Shown here one piece after another: positions 1 to 12,922 of a DNA stretch of 64,000 nt (position 1 is its first letter; the number at the start of each line of letters is the position of its first letter). This DNA is from Clonostachys chloroleuca (taxonomy: Eukaryota > Ascomycota > Sordariomycetes > Hypocreales > Bionectriaceae). The stretch spans positions 16,740,001 to 16,804,000 of the forward strand of contig JBANAY010000003.1 in NCBI GenBank assembly GCA_037952775.1, written 5' to 3'. Under the pieces are notes generated by a model, which was not told the DNA's origin, did no database searches, and worked only from the letters and a program-made list of their open reading frames with translations. The position numbers and the translations under genes are program-made.

Positions 1-3000
1 CTGCCGTAGTCACCCACAGCTGTTTCCTGCTGCTTTGAGGGCAGGCGTCTATGCACATTAGTTATATTAGCCCCGAGCCCAAGAGAGGTGGTGTGGACGG
101 TCACGCATCGACGGGACACGGTGATGCTCTGTCATCGGCCCAGCGACAGTCTTGGACCGCCGGTAGTGGTGTCTGGGACGTTCAGACGGCATCTTCCGTT
201 TCACACCTGGCAGCCTGAGCCCCGTCGGATATTCCACGGCGCGCCGTATCTGCCAGTGGCGCGCGCTAGCCGGTTCGTGGGATGGAGTGCGAACCTAGTC
301 GTTGGCTAGTTTGCTAGCACCAATGTTTATAAGTCATCCACAACGGCAATCGCCATCTTGGTCAAGATGTGCCGGGCCTATTCGCTTATGGGGATTTTCC
401 CAGGTCTCCTTGGCACACGCCATGGGCCCCAGTAAAGGGGAGCAAGGCAGAGAGCTGTGCATTGATTTGATACCTGGTCCCAGTCGGGGCGTGCCAGCTC
501 CCAGACAGCCACCGGGAGTGAGAAAGAAGGAGAGTACAGACCACAAAGAATATGCCGTTCGTGCTGTAGTAGGCCCCTGGTGTGCCGCAACGTTGACCTT
601 CGGCCGAAACTCTCTCAGACCCAATCTGGGGAACCAGAGCACAGGCTCGTCAGCTCTCGTTGCTATTAATTGGGACACATGAGGGCCAACTGTGGCGAAC
701 ATTATTTTTGTTTTCGTTTTCTTTAAACCCATGCTCTTTCGAAGACATGACACATCCTCTCATTTCTCTTAGGGCTGCCACCAAGCTTTCCCCTTTCTCT
801 CTGGCGTGGTCAGATGGGCATGGTCATAGGATATCGGCACTGTTGGTTGATGTGCGCAATATGGCATGCAGCCAATCCGGTACCTGCTGCATGCTAATCC
901 ATCCGAAATGCGACCACAGAGGGGAGCTCTCTGCAATTTGCCCTTAAGCGGCGCTACTTTACAAATCATCATCAAATCGGATCGCCTGGGTGTGGTCATC
1001 GATGCTTGAAGAAGCAAATTGCTGGCCGTATATGCGACCAATTCACCGGCTTATGGCTTTTTCTCATTCCATGGAATGTGTATGACGAGCGGGACATGAT
1101 GACATGCCGTTGGATGTGGAGGCATTGCACCACATCCCGTAGGTGTAAGCCGTAAAAATGTGGCTCGGGTCGATTTTCTTAAAGCGGGTGCCAAGAGGGC
1201 ACCTCTTATTGTGGAATTCTTGTGTTTCAGCTCCCCATTGAATGAATGGACCGTTCTTGCGGCGGACGAGGCTAAGGCGGTCTAAGTTGTAGCCGTTCGC
1301 AGCCTTGCAATATCTCTGGAACTCGCGGAAATTGATTTAGGAAGGGATTCTCATCTCGGAGCGAATTTGGGTTCTAGCTGCGAAGCTGGCGCTCATGCTG
1401 ATGGCCACGGGCGGCGTTTCTGGGATCTGAGACGGGTGTTGTTTTTAGACCAACCAAAGCCGCCCAATCTGAAGCACTCACTTGGATATCATTTTCTTAA
1501 AACAGAAGAAACGATGGGCATGAGTGGGACTGGCTTACACGAGCGGGCCAATCAGCCGCAGTTGCATCCAAACAAGGGACGATACCGACGTGACGGCTAA
1601 TTCTGGTCTTGGCCGCTAAAAAGATCTGACGGGGATCTCTGGCGACCCCTGGAAAGGTGCCTTGATCATGTCAAAGCCCGCCACAGTGGACTACCTTTGT
1701 TATTTTTTGACATTAGGTTTAGATCTTTGCTCCGAATGTGGCTCGTTTGGGCGGTCGCCTGTCATCCTTTGCGATGCGAGCCCCCGTGCGTCTTGGGCAT
1801 TGGCAGGGTTTTGCGCCGCGCGCTCGGGAGGGGTCTTTTTCGGGTGAATAGTAAATGAAGGGATGATGATTGATCGATGAATAACCCTGACTGATACCTA
1901 TTCTTTCGCTGATTATGCCTCGAGAGAGCAACAGTCATACGCCCGGCGGTGAAGCGAGGGCAGGTACTTGGGTCATGCAGGACCTGAGCAGCGTAGCCTA
2001 GGTGGATGTTGGTAGATGCCAAGTGATATCAGCCGGTTCCTATGAGAAGTCAAATACAGAACTCGGGTTATTAGTACAGATTGAGCGGCTCATCTGCAGG
2101 GCGTTGCCATGATGGGATTCCATACGGCGACGTACCGTATAGATGGCCCGGTAAGGCTTGGTGAGGCGGCGGGTAGCCAAGCGGGGAAGATTCCGCCTTC
2201 GCGCTCGGCTGCTCAGGCAGGTAAGAAGTCATGCTCCATGTCATGGGAGTTTCCAAAGTCCGCGCGCGTGGAGGCAGGCCTGCTGGAGCTGGTGCAGGGT
2301 CGGCCGCCTCGGGCAGATGGACAATGCTACTGGTGGTAAATCGAGGCTCAGGGGGGTCCCGGGAGAGTGGGCAATATGCCGACCTCCACTGATTAGCGTA
2401 TACGCAGGGCGTCCCAAATTCGATGTGCCGAGCGCATCGCAAGCTCTGTCGTAGGCGACGTAGTACATACAGGGGTCCGGTCGTGTCTCAGCTGTTAGAG
2501 CGACCCTGGCCGTCGTGACAAAGACATGACGAACCCAGCAGTCATCGCATGCACAGCGGACGGCCTGGCATTGGGATGGCACAGGCGGCGTTTGGGACTT
2601 TGGTTGCCATGGATGGTAGCGCACCGCTGGATCGAGCAGAAGTGCTTTTGTTTTGGCTGTGCGTGCCCGCCATGTGCGATTTGCCTTTTGAGGAGGTTGT
2701 GCTTGGCTCCTTCCCTGCCCTGCCTGGCCCTGAGTCGGCCCTGCTAGGTGTTCGGGACTGGAAGCCACACCTCGCTCACTGCCTTACCAAAAGCCCAGCA
2801 GTTTGCCATCTTGATTACGTGGGGCGGCCAGTCAGACGGCCAACCTCAGGACTGGGTTCGCAACATTAATGTGCTGAATACTTCCCACTCTGGCAACTTT
2901 TATATATGCTTACCTGACCGCAGATGCCCAGAAGCGTACTCTTCCTGCGATGGCTGCTGGCTGGATGGAGACGGAATCGTCTGCTGTCCGTCCCCCGGCC

Positions 3001-5457
3001 GGGCCTCGGACTTGGCCCAATCCGAACATCCCCACTGCTGATTGTAGTGAGTTGCTTCTGCCGCAGTAGCCAACAAGATCAACCACTTAGCCCAGAACCT
3101 ACTCAGTAAATCGCCGATGCCAATTGCTCCTTTGACGGCTCGTACATACGTAACCACAGGAGCAAATGTACCGGCCAACAAACAAACAACCAAGCGACCA
3201 GTCTATCCCTCAGCCGGGCGAAGCGAGCCAACCTCCACGGCCGGCCGGTTCCCTGAGGGCAGGACCGGGCTGCCCTGGGCGGAAGGGGAAGGCAGGATGT
3301 CGTAGGATTACCTGTAATGATTACTTATTGGCTCTTTGGTTTGGCATACGCTCTCGGGTATATGAATTAGCAGCAATTGGCTTCTGGGGCCTGTGGTGAG
3401 GCACAGCAAGCACGCAAAAAGAAGCACTTTTGCGATTCCTGAACTCGACGATTCGGAACGGTCAGACGGGCCCAATCGTGTGTTGGTTGGCCGGTTGGCT
3501 GGCGCTTCCCAGAAGGTCCAGTTCTGCGAGCATAGAGAGCCTGATGATTGCTTCTCTGCATCTTCCACCGTCTTGTTGGCTGTTATCCCAACGCCCCTCC
3601 CTCTCTCCCTTGCATGGGTAATGGGGCCTGTTGCAGGCATCGGAGCTTGGCCTGTGGAGGTGCCACATTTACGAGAGTACCCAAGTTAGCAGCACATTTT
3701 TCAAAGTCCCGGCGTGCAAGTCAAACAGCGATAGCCGTTGCGAGGCCTGAGCTGAAGGTGGTGGTGTTGGTGTCGGTCATCGTTAGGGCCAGCCCGGCCT
3801 ACCAACGGCATATTTGCCCCTACCTCACCAACGCCACGCTATTATTACCATCGGCCATAGTGTCTTTTCATTCAGTGGCTACAGGTGCTCCGATTGGAGA
3901 CTAAAGGCCCATTCTAACCTGTCTCTCAGCAGCTTTGTGCTACGGAGCCGCTTCAAACCGATCTGCGTTCGAACGACTCTGGTAGTACATGCATAACGCA
4001 TACGCCAGCTGCGATGCAGTGTTAACCAGGACCCCAACGAAGAGCATTGTCTTCCTAGACCTCCGTCGCATCATTGTTGCTCTGTGTTGGATGGATCTTG
4101 CGACGAATGCTACACATCTTGCCCTTTGGAGCCTGCCATGCCCTTGCCCATGCTCCCAAATCCCGTCGACTTACATTCATGCCTGGTCCTGGGAGCGGCG
4201 GCACTGCTCCCAGGCCCACAGGGACGTCCCTTTCCTGGACGAGTGTGCCAAGTAGAGGGGAGCGTCGACATCGTGGCACACGCCACACCATCTCCGGATA
4301 CACACCATACACCACCACACCTTATCCCATACCATGTACATATGTAACCAAGCGCACGTGTCATTAAACGGACTTTGCCCCAGAATCATGAATAGCAACG
4401 TCTCTCGGCATGGAGCCCTAGATGGATCCCGACCGGCGCAAACGCTGCTGCTCTGGTAGCTTATGCCCTGGGCAAGTCTCCTCCCCCAAACTCCGGTCTG
4501 CAAGGGCCCCTGCCCCGTGAAGCCGCTTATTTTGGAGACGAGAGCCTAGCTGGTTGGCTGAAGCTGGTATCGCCCGGCAAGTACCTTCTAATTACCTGGA
4601 GCTCTCGACAGTAGGGACCTACTAACGTTAGTCGTCGTCGTAGCGGTATGGTATTGCTCTCCCACCCGGGCGCCTTTGCCCTATCGCGTGGTCGCCATTC
4701 TCCAGTCCAGCCCCAGCTGAAAAGACGTCTTGCTGTTGGGTCTGGTGCGCTCCCTGCCATTGTCATTGCGCCTCCTCCTGCACCTCTTACGTATGTACCT
4801 GGTCTTTGTGACCGTGCCTTAATCTGGTGCCCTTTACATAGTACTTTGGCACATCCCGCAGAAGGGGTCGACGTACCGGGGATGGATCATGGATCCAGCC
4901 CAAGTCGCATGGTGGCCGTCCTCAATCTAATATCTCTCTCGGCCTCGCATTCCGAACCACACAACCCCCGATTTCTCGTGTCATATTTTCGAAGCCAAGC
5001 CTTCTCTAGATCCAACCCGCCTGCCTGGCCCTGAATCCACTTGGTTGCTGTAGTCCTATCTTATGAAGCCTTGTGGCCCCTACCTACACCTACATAGTAG
5101 CCACTACCCCAGCCTGCTTGCCTCTCGATCCTCTCCATTCTTCTATTCATCTTTCCGTACATGCTTGTTGGCTTCCTTCGCTTCTGTCCTCTCTCTTCTT
5201 TTATATATACAGCTTTGGAACATATACGAACCTCCTCGCAAGTACATACCATACACATAACACTCATCTGAGGGTGTTTGTTTGGCCGTATTTAGGATAC
5301 CGAACTATCAGCCGTTACTAAACTATTACAAGAACATATACGTGTTGATCACATTTTTGGGAGGAAAACACTCGTTCGGGCCATGCCTGTGGGCTTCTTA
5401 CGGCACACTTGAATTTCCCATAATCCCTAAAAAATCTCACAAGGTAAAGCTATCTCA
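1..5457. promoter_or_regulatory. 5.4 kb gene-free region upstream of Zn2Cys6 regulator
   Basis: No reading frame here has a recognisable protein family, and the open frames are short, overlapping and on both strands. The last 400 bases (about 5090-5260) are pyrimidine-rich with short TATA-like stretches, as in fungal promoters and leaders. The length is unusual for this gene-dense window, so a long regulated promoter, a spliced 5' leader or an unrecognised non-coding RNA are all possible. I see no repeat, transposon remnant or tRNA in it. Confidence 0.45.
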
Positions 5458-8370
5458 ATGGGTGGGTTAGCTGCCTTCGAATCTGGCCAGCGTCTGCTTC
5501 CTCCAGACACACCACCTGCTCTGGTGAGCCCGACAACCACAGTTTTCTCATCGAGATCGTCCCCAGCTACAGAAGTTGCCTGGAGCTCCCGCTCCATATC
5601 GTCACCCCCGATGCAGGATTACGACAAGAAGCCCAGCAGCAGCAGCAGCAGCACGATGGTTAGCGAGAAGGCTTCAGAGACGAGCCCCAAGCTGGCTGAC
5701 AACCTGGGCGCCGGACAACAGAAGCCACAGCAGCAGCTTCCCTCATTAAGCAGCATCTTCGGACCTCCTCCTCCAGCTCCTCGTCCTCTGAACTCGCCCC
5801 ATTCAGATAGACACAGCTCTCTCGCAACCTTGTCACCAAGAATGGACCGCCCTCGACATGTCTCTGCTGGGCGAAGCGATTCTTACTTCCCACCCACACT
5901 ATCACCACCTTTATCACACCCACGAACTTCGTATGATGGCAATGCGGAGAAGCCCGGATTCCAAGGACTGAGACGATCGGCCTCCGGGCCTGGATCACCA
6001 AGGTTTCGCCCAACTAACGCACAGGAGACCCGGTTGGACGCTGAGGCGGGGAGGGGCGAATTTGGTCGAAGCCGCACGATGCAGCCCTCTCAAGACCACT
6101 TCCGCCTGCAGTTTACAGGACAAAAGGAGGCCGGCGGCAGCTTCAGGGAGCATGGGATGCCTTCTTCCACCGCCGCCAACCCGCCATCCACCGGCAACAG
6201 CACGTCGCAAGCTGATGGCTCCTCGACGAAGAGCACTCTTGGACCGAAGATCTGGACAGGGACGCATTTCTTGCCGAGGTTCGTCAAAGCCGCCGAGGTG
6301 CCAGGTGAAGGCCTTTGCTATTTCTACGACGATGGAACTCACTGCAAGACGGTTATCGATGGCGAGGCGGTCACCCCCACTGGGGTGTGACCAAGGCTGG
6401 CAAGCCAAGAAAGAGGCTGGCAATTGCTTGTGTCACTTGCCGTGAGAAGAAGATCAAGTGCGACCCCGACTACCCCCGGTGCATTCAGTGCGAAAAGTTT
6501 GGCCGAGTCTGCAGATTCAAGAATGCGTGAGTGTTAACCGCCTTGACTTATGTGGGAGTGTAATGCTTTGTGCTAACTCAATGAAATCAAGTCCGCGAGG
6601 CGGTCACAATACTTCTCCATCTACACCACCAGCCGAACTCGACGATGTTCGAACTGGTGGCGGTTCTCGACGAGTGTCCGCCGAGGATTTTGGCCGCCGA
6701 TCGGTCTCTCCAGTCTCCCCCGTGCTCAGTACCGCCCATCTTCCGCCGATGCGGGATCCAACAAGCGATTGAAAGTTGATCAGCAGACATACGTGCCAAA
6801 TCGAGACTCGCTGCCTTCCAACTCTATGCCCTTCCACCGATCCAGATCCCACATCGCTTCGCCTATCCCGACGCCCACACCGGCCATGCCTCGCATCCCC
6901 GACGACGTCTTGCACCGAGCCTGGCAGACAGACCCCTTCGTCACTGACCCCCAGTCTATCAAGGCTGTTGTCTCGCAGTTCTTCTCACATGTCGATGGCA
7001 CCATGGTCTTGACGCTGCTCCCCGAGCGATCTACCAGGGCGTGGGTTACCGACTCGACACGGCGGAAGTTGCCCGAGGATCTGATGCTCCTGTACAGCAT
7101 CTTGGCAGTGGGAGTTGCCTTGTCCGGAGGCCCCAAGCACATTGCGTTTGAATACGCACAGGTGGCTCAGTACGCGCAGAAGGGGATGCAGTTCAACTGC
7201 CTGCAGCTCGCCCAGAGCCGAGTCCTTCTTGCTCTCTACTACGTTTCCGTCGGCCGAAAGCGTGAGGCTAACGAATTCATGTCTGCGGCCGCGGCAACTG
7301 TCGCCTCCTTGCAGCTAAACCTCGAGCTGGACAACTCCAACGAGGCCTCCATCTCGTCGTTTCCCCTGGGTCTCAACCGAGCTGGCTACTGCGAGGCAAG
7401 GAGGCGAACTATTTGGTCTCTATTCATGCTTGAGCGGCTGAGTGGCATGTTCCCTGATCGTGTCACGATGATCAACCCCGAGGACATCTACATCCGTCTT
7501 CCTTGTGATCGCCGCAGCTTTGAGGAGCAGGTTGAGAGTCTCGCCCCAGTCTTCAACCCTCACTCACTCAGCCTTTCAAAGATGTCTAATCACGCTGATG
7601 AGATCGCCACATACTTGGTGATGATGGTCCACCTCTGGGCTGAGAGTCAGGCCACTGTGTACAGACTGGTTCACAGGCCAGCATCTGTCGAGGGTGAGTT
7701 CAGTAAGGTACGAGGCTTGATGGGATCAATTGAGTCGTGGCAGTCTACCCTACCAACCAGACTGTTGCTAAACCGCTCGAACCTGGAGGCGGCTGCCACC
7801 GAGGGCAACATGGGACCCTTTGCCTCGATGCACCTCCTTTACCACCATGCCATGATCAAGTTGAACCGCCACAGCCGTACTCCCCGCCAGCTGTCGAGTG
7901 AGGCGCGATTCCACCACGTGCGCGCATGCCAGGAGCATGCCGCTGACACCATCGACATGGTTGACAGCATCGACGGTCTCTTCAGATCGCGCACTACAAA
8001 CATGAGCGTCCCCCCGCCCATGCTTGCCATTGCCGTCGCCGAGGCCGTGGACGTGCTCTCCGCGAGCCAGCCTCTCTCCCTTGCCAAGAAGGTCATCGAC
8101 AACATCCGCCGCGTGCGACCCCCCATTGACAACATGACCAACATATGGGACGACTCGCGCAACATTCAGCACGCCATCGAGACGAGGACCTACCTCCTCA
8201 ACAGGATCTTTGAGCGCGGCCCCCAGCCAGTCAGCCCGGCCGAGGGCTACGTTCTCACCTCCAAGCCCTGGGGCAAGAGCGAGGACAAGGAGCTCCACTG
8301 GGAGTTCACCGAGCCTCTGGGCAGGACCTTTGCAGCTGACATGGATGTCATCTACTTGGGTCTGCACTAG
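5458..8370 (+). CDS. RosA/NosA/PRO1-like Zn2Cys6 transcription factor (two apparent frameshifts)
   Basis: Nuclear zinc-cluster regulator of the family that includes Aspergillus RosA/NosA and Sordaria PRO1, which control sexual development. Exons are 5458-6526 and 6592-8370, with a 65 bp intron that starts GTGAGT and has a TGCTAAC branch site. The N-terminus is low-complexity, rich in Ser, Pro and Gln. A conserved block (GEGLCYFYDDGTHCK) precedes the zinc cluster C-x2-C-x6-C-x6-C-x2-C-x6-C near residues 325-352, followed by RGGHNTSPSTPPAE and a long fungal-specific factor domain. The frame breaks at the C5 run 6374-6378 and again at C5 run 6717-6721. One extra C at each site restores the conserved sequence and gives 949 codons before the stop. 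The start at 5458 is the first ATG in frame; a later start is possible. The RosA/NosA/PRO1 assignment is from memory of the motif. Confidence 0.85.
6527..6591 (+). other. Intron of the RosA/NosA-like gene
   Basis: GTGAGT donor, TGCTAAC branch site about 17 bases before the AG acceptor, 65 bp. Splicing joins FKNA to PRGGH, which is the conserved order just after the zinc cluster. Confidence 0.9.
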
Positions 8371-9314
8371 ATGATTTTCCCTTCCCAAAGGGAAAAAGGA
8401 CTTTACGAACAATTTTCCTATTTCTTGCATATACATTGAAGTTTACGTCTTTCGTCTACATATCTTTGCCATACATCATTTTAGTCTTTTTCTCTTCTTT
8501 TATATATATGTTTTGTGCGCGCGCTGCGTAAACTGGGGTGGCTCATCAGCATCTTTGACAGTTAGGCGTTCCGGGATTGATACCACTGGTCATCGGGATC
8601 AGATGACTTTTTATTGTTATTTTAGCTATGCGATTGGGAAATAGCAGAGATCTAAAGATCTGGGGGCTGCAACGCCCCAAATATACTTTTTGACCGCATT
8701 GATCCTTGTCTCCTGAAATGTGATTTCTTTTGTATGCTTGTAAAGTTCGGAGAAGAAGACGGTCCCATTTTGATGCTCATTGTCATCAATTAGTGATGTG
8801 AGAATCCTCTAAGAATCTCTGAGCAACCTTTTATCATATAGACCTTAAACTGGTTGAATAGATATCGCAGAAAAATAGCTCTTTTACATGTGGCTTGAGT
8901 CTATAGTCGGCAAGTGGTTGTTGAATAACGAGGAGTGCAAAGGAGTTTCCCAATCAGTGTCCTCATATAGGCCACAACACTTACAGACAAGAGTTTCAGA
9001 ATTTAAGAAATCATTAAGTAATTTTTAGACACTACTATAACTATTACACAACAGGAGGTATTTGACTACCATAATAATTTTACTGAAGTGACTGTAGTTC
9101 CTCCTTGTTTGGCAGGCTGATTGAGGACAAAGTGGGTCGCGTAGAACGTCAGCCAATAGGTGACCAAAGCATTCTCTTCTCATTCATCTGCTTTCAAGCC
9201 AGAACCATCAGAACATCTAGTTTATTAGACCCGTCAATTTCTCATTCAATCAACTGGGCAACTTACAAGGAAGCCTGCACTGGATGAGATGGGCGCCTCA
9301 CTCCATCTAATTTA
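8371..9314. promoter_or_regulatory. 3' region of the Zn2Cys6 gene and WDR83-like promoter
   Basis: This 944 bp gap is more AT-rich than the flanking coding DNA, with TATATATA and T-rich stretches near 8460-8515 that fit a fungal 3' UTR. The right part should hold the promoter of the WD40 gene. No coding frame or repeat was recognised. Confidence 0.5.
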
Positions 9315-10445
9315 ATGGCGTTTCCAACACAGCCAGCAGCCCTTCTCCTGGGCGCAAATGGTCTGTCTCAACTCCAAGTCTCCCCCTTCACTTACAGCAA
9401 ACTCCGGACAGACAACTGACTTCGAGCCACAGGCCCAATCCACGCGGTGGCGTACTCAGCGTCGCCTGGAACCTACATCCTCACCGGGTCGTCAGACAGG
9501 ACCATCCGCCTGTACAACCCTTTCCCCAACACCACCATCCCCTCCGTCCACCCTCCTCCCAAGCCCGACGTCCCCCACGGGCGCCTGATCCAGTCCTACC
9601 AGGCCCACGGGTACGAGGTCCTCAGCCTCGACGTCGCCGCCGACAACGAGCGCTTCGTCAGCTCCGGGGGCGACCGCGCCGTCTTCCTCTGGGACGTGGC
9701 CACGGCCAAGACGACCCGGCGCTTCGGCGGGTCGAGCCCGGGGGGCCACTCCTCGCGGGTCAACTGCGTCAGGATGGCGGGCGAGGGCGGCTCGCTCGTC
9801 GCCAGCGGCGGCTTCGACACGACGGTGCGGCTGTGGGACGCGAGGAGCACCAACCCAAAGCCCGTGCAGGTGCTCGAGGAGGCGCGCGACGCCGTGACGT
9901 GCCTGGCCGTGCGGGGGCCTGAGGTCGTCGCGGGCAGCGTGGACGGCAGGGTGAGGAGCTACGACGTGCGGATGGGGAGGTGCACCACCGACGTGCTGGG
10001 GGCCAGTGTCACGAGCCTGGATCTGACGAGGGATGGGAGGGCGATGCTCACGGGGACGCTGGACAGTAAGCTGAGGTTGATGGATCGTGACTCTGGGGAG
10101 TGCCTTCGGGCTTACTCGGACCCGAGGTTCAAAAACACCGACTTGAGGGTGCAGTCGATATTGGGGGGTGGTGAGAAGTACGTTCTTGCGGGCGATGAAT
10201 CGCCCCCAGACGGTGAGGGAAGGATTTGGGCGTGGGACCTGCTCAACGGCCGTCTGGTCGCCCAGGTGAGGGTGCCGTGGGGGCCGGGCGGGCCAGACCA
10301 GCGGAAAAAGGTGGTGGGGAGAGATGGGAAAGAGAAGGCCAGAAGCAATGTCGTGAGCTGCATGGCTTGGAGGAATAATGGATGGGGGGATCAATTCTGT
10401 GTTGGAGGCACTTCGGGTGTGGTTACAGTTTTTGGAGCGCTATGA
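9315..10445 (+). CDS. WD40-repeat protein, WDR83/MORG1-like
   Basis: Predicted 352-residue beta-propeller of the WDR83/MORG1 (mitogen-activated protein kinase organizer 1) family. In animals this is a scaffold for ERK modules and also a splicing-associated protein; the role in fungi is less clear. Exons are 9315-9360 and 9433-10445. Splicing the 72 bp intron joins LLLGANG to PIHAVAYSASPG, which leads into the first WD repeat (YILTGSSDRTIRLYNP). Further repeats include FVSSGGDRAVFLWDV and LVASGGFDTTVRLWDAR, then weaker blades. The coding strand is strongly GC-rich in the third codon position. The gene converges on the mannosyltransferase, with 345 bp between stop codons. Three G6 runs inside it (near 9749, 10163 and 10384) keep the frame intact, unlike the C5/G5 sites described elsewhere. 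Confidence 0.85.
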
Positions 10446-10790
10446 ATAGAATCAATCATAATTCAAAACCACGCCTCTATGCTATGTCGAAGGGGTTTCC
10501 AATCTCGTAGTTTCATCCAAAAAGAGTTGTTCTATACACCCATATACATCATAATTCCTACCATTACCCGTGTATTGATGAAGGCCGGCCGGCGCCTGAA
10601 ACACCACTTGCCAATGGCTGAGAAACGACAAGACACATGACCCAAGGTTGCCGATCTGGGAGTATTTCGACCCCGACAATCCATGATCCCATGCCTCTGA
10701 GCTAATCAGCAGATAAAAATACAGGCTCGAAGAACATCAATATCCCTCCCCCCAATAATGATTGTGTCCAAAATTTACGCGTATCGTCGT
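10446..10790. other. Convergent intergenic region
   Basis: Space between the stop codons of the WD40 gene (+) and the mannosyltransferase (-). It should contain both 3' UTRs. No other feature is seen. Confidence 0.5.
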
Positions 10791-12153
10791 TTAGCTCATG
10801 CCAACATGCTGGAAATATGCAGGTCTGCAATCCTCGCGATGGAGCCAGGCTTCGCCATCAGTAAAGCGGCCAGTAACGCAGCCTTTACATTTGTTCGAGT
10901 TCGGGCAGTTGAAGAAGGGAATGTGTTGATACCCAATATCACGGAACCTGCGACAACATTGTTAGTAATTATCTTCACTTGCTCCTCAAAGCGGCGTGGT
11001 CTTACCAATGAAGCTTGTTTGCATCTTCGAGCATTCCAAGAGCAATGCTGTGAACAGGCGCGTCGCCCCATCGCTCATAAAAGAAGCCTCCAGCACGATC
11101 GAGATGGTTGAAATAGTCCTCGTACGCCTGGCTTCGCCAAAATTCCATATCGGCAACCTCAAAGTTGCTCCAAAAGTGGCATGTAGAGTATCCCTGAGCC
11201 TGGCGGTTGTGGTCAGGACGGTGGACATCATCGGTAAGCCACTTCATAGCACTGTTCTCGTGGAGGTAGTCCGGATGCTCTGCCAAGAATTTGACTGTTT
11301 CTGGCCACAGGGTTGGAAGAGTCTTGGGGTCGTCGTACAAGTTGATAGTGAATCCGTAGGTTTTATTATTGTCGTGCATGTAACGGAAGACATCATACTC
11401 AATGTCGCAAAAGAAGTGCACCTTGGGTTCAACACGCCAGTAGTAGCGCGTGTTCTTTAGGGCGGGGTGCTTGTAGAAGAGACCGCTGTTCCAGCGACAC
11501 ATCTTGTGGTAGGACATCATGCTCGCGTACTGCACGCCATTCTCCTCAAGAACCTTTGCCGACTCGGCGAATATCTGGTCGTCAATCCATGCTGGCTTGT
11601 CCCAATGCTCATCTGGGATAACCTCTGTGGGGAAAGTTAGCAAGAGCAAGGGCCTGATATCTAGATCAACGCACCATAGTAGGTCTTGGCATTGGTCACC
11701 GCCGATGTCTTCTTCTTAAACTCCTCCGTGAATGGCTTGTCGTTGAAGAAAGTCCATGGGTAGTTGAACTTTTTGTTCCAGGTTCTTTCGAGATCGATCA
11801 TTGAGGACACCATGTCATCCACTTCCTCGTTTCTTACCAAGGCCAGCAATGTGGCATCGATTCGATCTGTATTCTTCGCATTGGGATGATATTTCTCAGA
11901 GGCGCGCGTGAGAATGCCTTCCGGTTCGCCCGTTGCTGGAAATGGAATACGTTAGCGATTGTCTTGGGTACGTGTGCGATGTTGGCGCTGGTTCGAATTG
12001 CTCACGGTCGAGGTTGGGATCTCGCTCGAAGTTGAGATATCGGTCGCCGGGGCCATGCCTCTCTGGCATGGGCTTGAAGATCTGAAATACGACAAAGCAC
12101 CAGAGAATGACGGCGAACACGATCATTGCCCTTACGGGCCGTGCTAACGCCAT
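10791..12153 (-). CDS. KTR/KRE2 family alpha-1,2-mannosyltransferase
   Basis: Golgi type II membrane glycosyltransferase (GT15, Kre2/Mnt1/Ktr family) that adds alpha-1,2-mannose from GDP-mannose to N- and O-glycans. Exons on the minus strand, from 5' to 3', are 12006-12153, 11675-11935, 11006-11624 and 10791-10947. The spliced length is 1185 bases, giving 394 residues. A hydrophobic anchor lies at about residues 8-28 after a short cytosolic tail. The lumenal domain shows the family signatures YYWRVEPKVHFFCDIEYD (metal/nucleotide and catalytic Glu region), SNFEVADMEFWR, and GGFFYERWGDAPVHSIA, ending with the Cys-containing FNCPNSNKCKGC region. All three introns have canonical GT-AG ends and restore conserved sequence (for example TYYG joined to EVIPDEHW). 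It shares a divergent 769 bp upstream region with the gamma-tubulin complex gene. Confidence 0.92.
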
Positions 12154-12922
12154 GGCTGGTGCCGGCTAGCTGGAGTATGCCTGTGGTGGACTGTCGAAGT
12201 CTCAATTGGACATTGGTGAAGAAAGATGACTAGCATGCGAATAATGAAAGGGAAAAGACGTCAAGAAGCGCTACAGCATGGCTCTTGCGTCCTCATGAAA
12301 AGCGCATCAACCAGATGATGGCCGTTTGACGTTTAGAAGAAAGTAAAATGCGTTAGGGGGAAAGATGGGCCGTTGGAAACATGGCGATTGTCCATAATTT
12401 CGGGGCTATCAGGGGTTTCGAATCCGATACGCAAGACTCCTGATGTCACCGCTTGCACACCAATCACTGTGGCGGCCTTGGCGCGAAAAGTGGAACAAAA
12501 GCTTATCACGGTTCCCCAGCGTACGTAAGGGAGGGAAAACTCCGCTCAAGCTCAGGCCCTTGCTCCTGCCAGCAGACGCGTCCACCGCTCGGCTGCATCG
12601 CACCTGCCTTTGCATGATACCATCTTGCCGCGCATGAGCTTGATCCGCCTGGCAGTGGAAGGAGCGACACATGTAGGCCCTGAGATGCATCTTTTGTAGG
12701 CATTCTGATTATATGAATTCTGCTCATATTCAAACGGTCTGCCATATTTACGACTGAACGATCTATAAACCACTATTTACCTGCTTTATCCCGGATTAGG
12801 CATTTACACTTGTAAGAAAAAAAAGAAAACGAAAAAAGAAACGAAATGATGATGTTAGTTCCGCAGAGCCTGATTCAATACGACAACGGAAACAACTATT
12901 TGGTGGAAGACGCGCCACGACG
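12154..12922. promoter_or_regulatory. Divergent promoter region, mannosyltransferase and GCP gene
   Basis: 769 bp between divergent start codons. The right edge has an A-rich tract (about 12818-12845) shortly before the GCP start. No conserved coding frame was seen. Confidence 0.5.

Noticed and set aside
2241..2768. 175-residue minus-strand frame in the 5.4 kb gap
   Set aside because: No recognisable domain, low-complexity Pro/Ala/Arg content and overlapping frames on both strands.
7768..8436. 222-residue minus-strand frame over the RosA/NosA-like gene
   Set aside because: Antisense to a conserved coding exon; no independent evidence.
9492..10394. 300-residue minus-strand open frame
   Set aside because: Antisense shadow of the WD40 gene; composition is His/Pro/Arg-rich and repeats no known domain.
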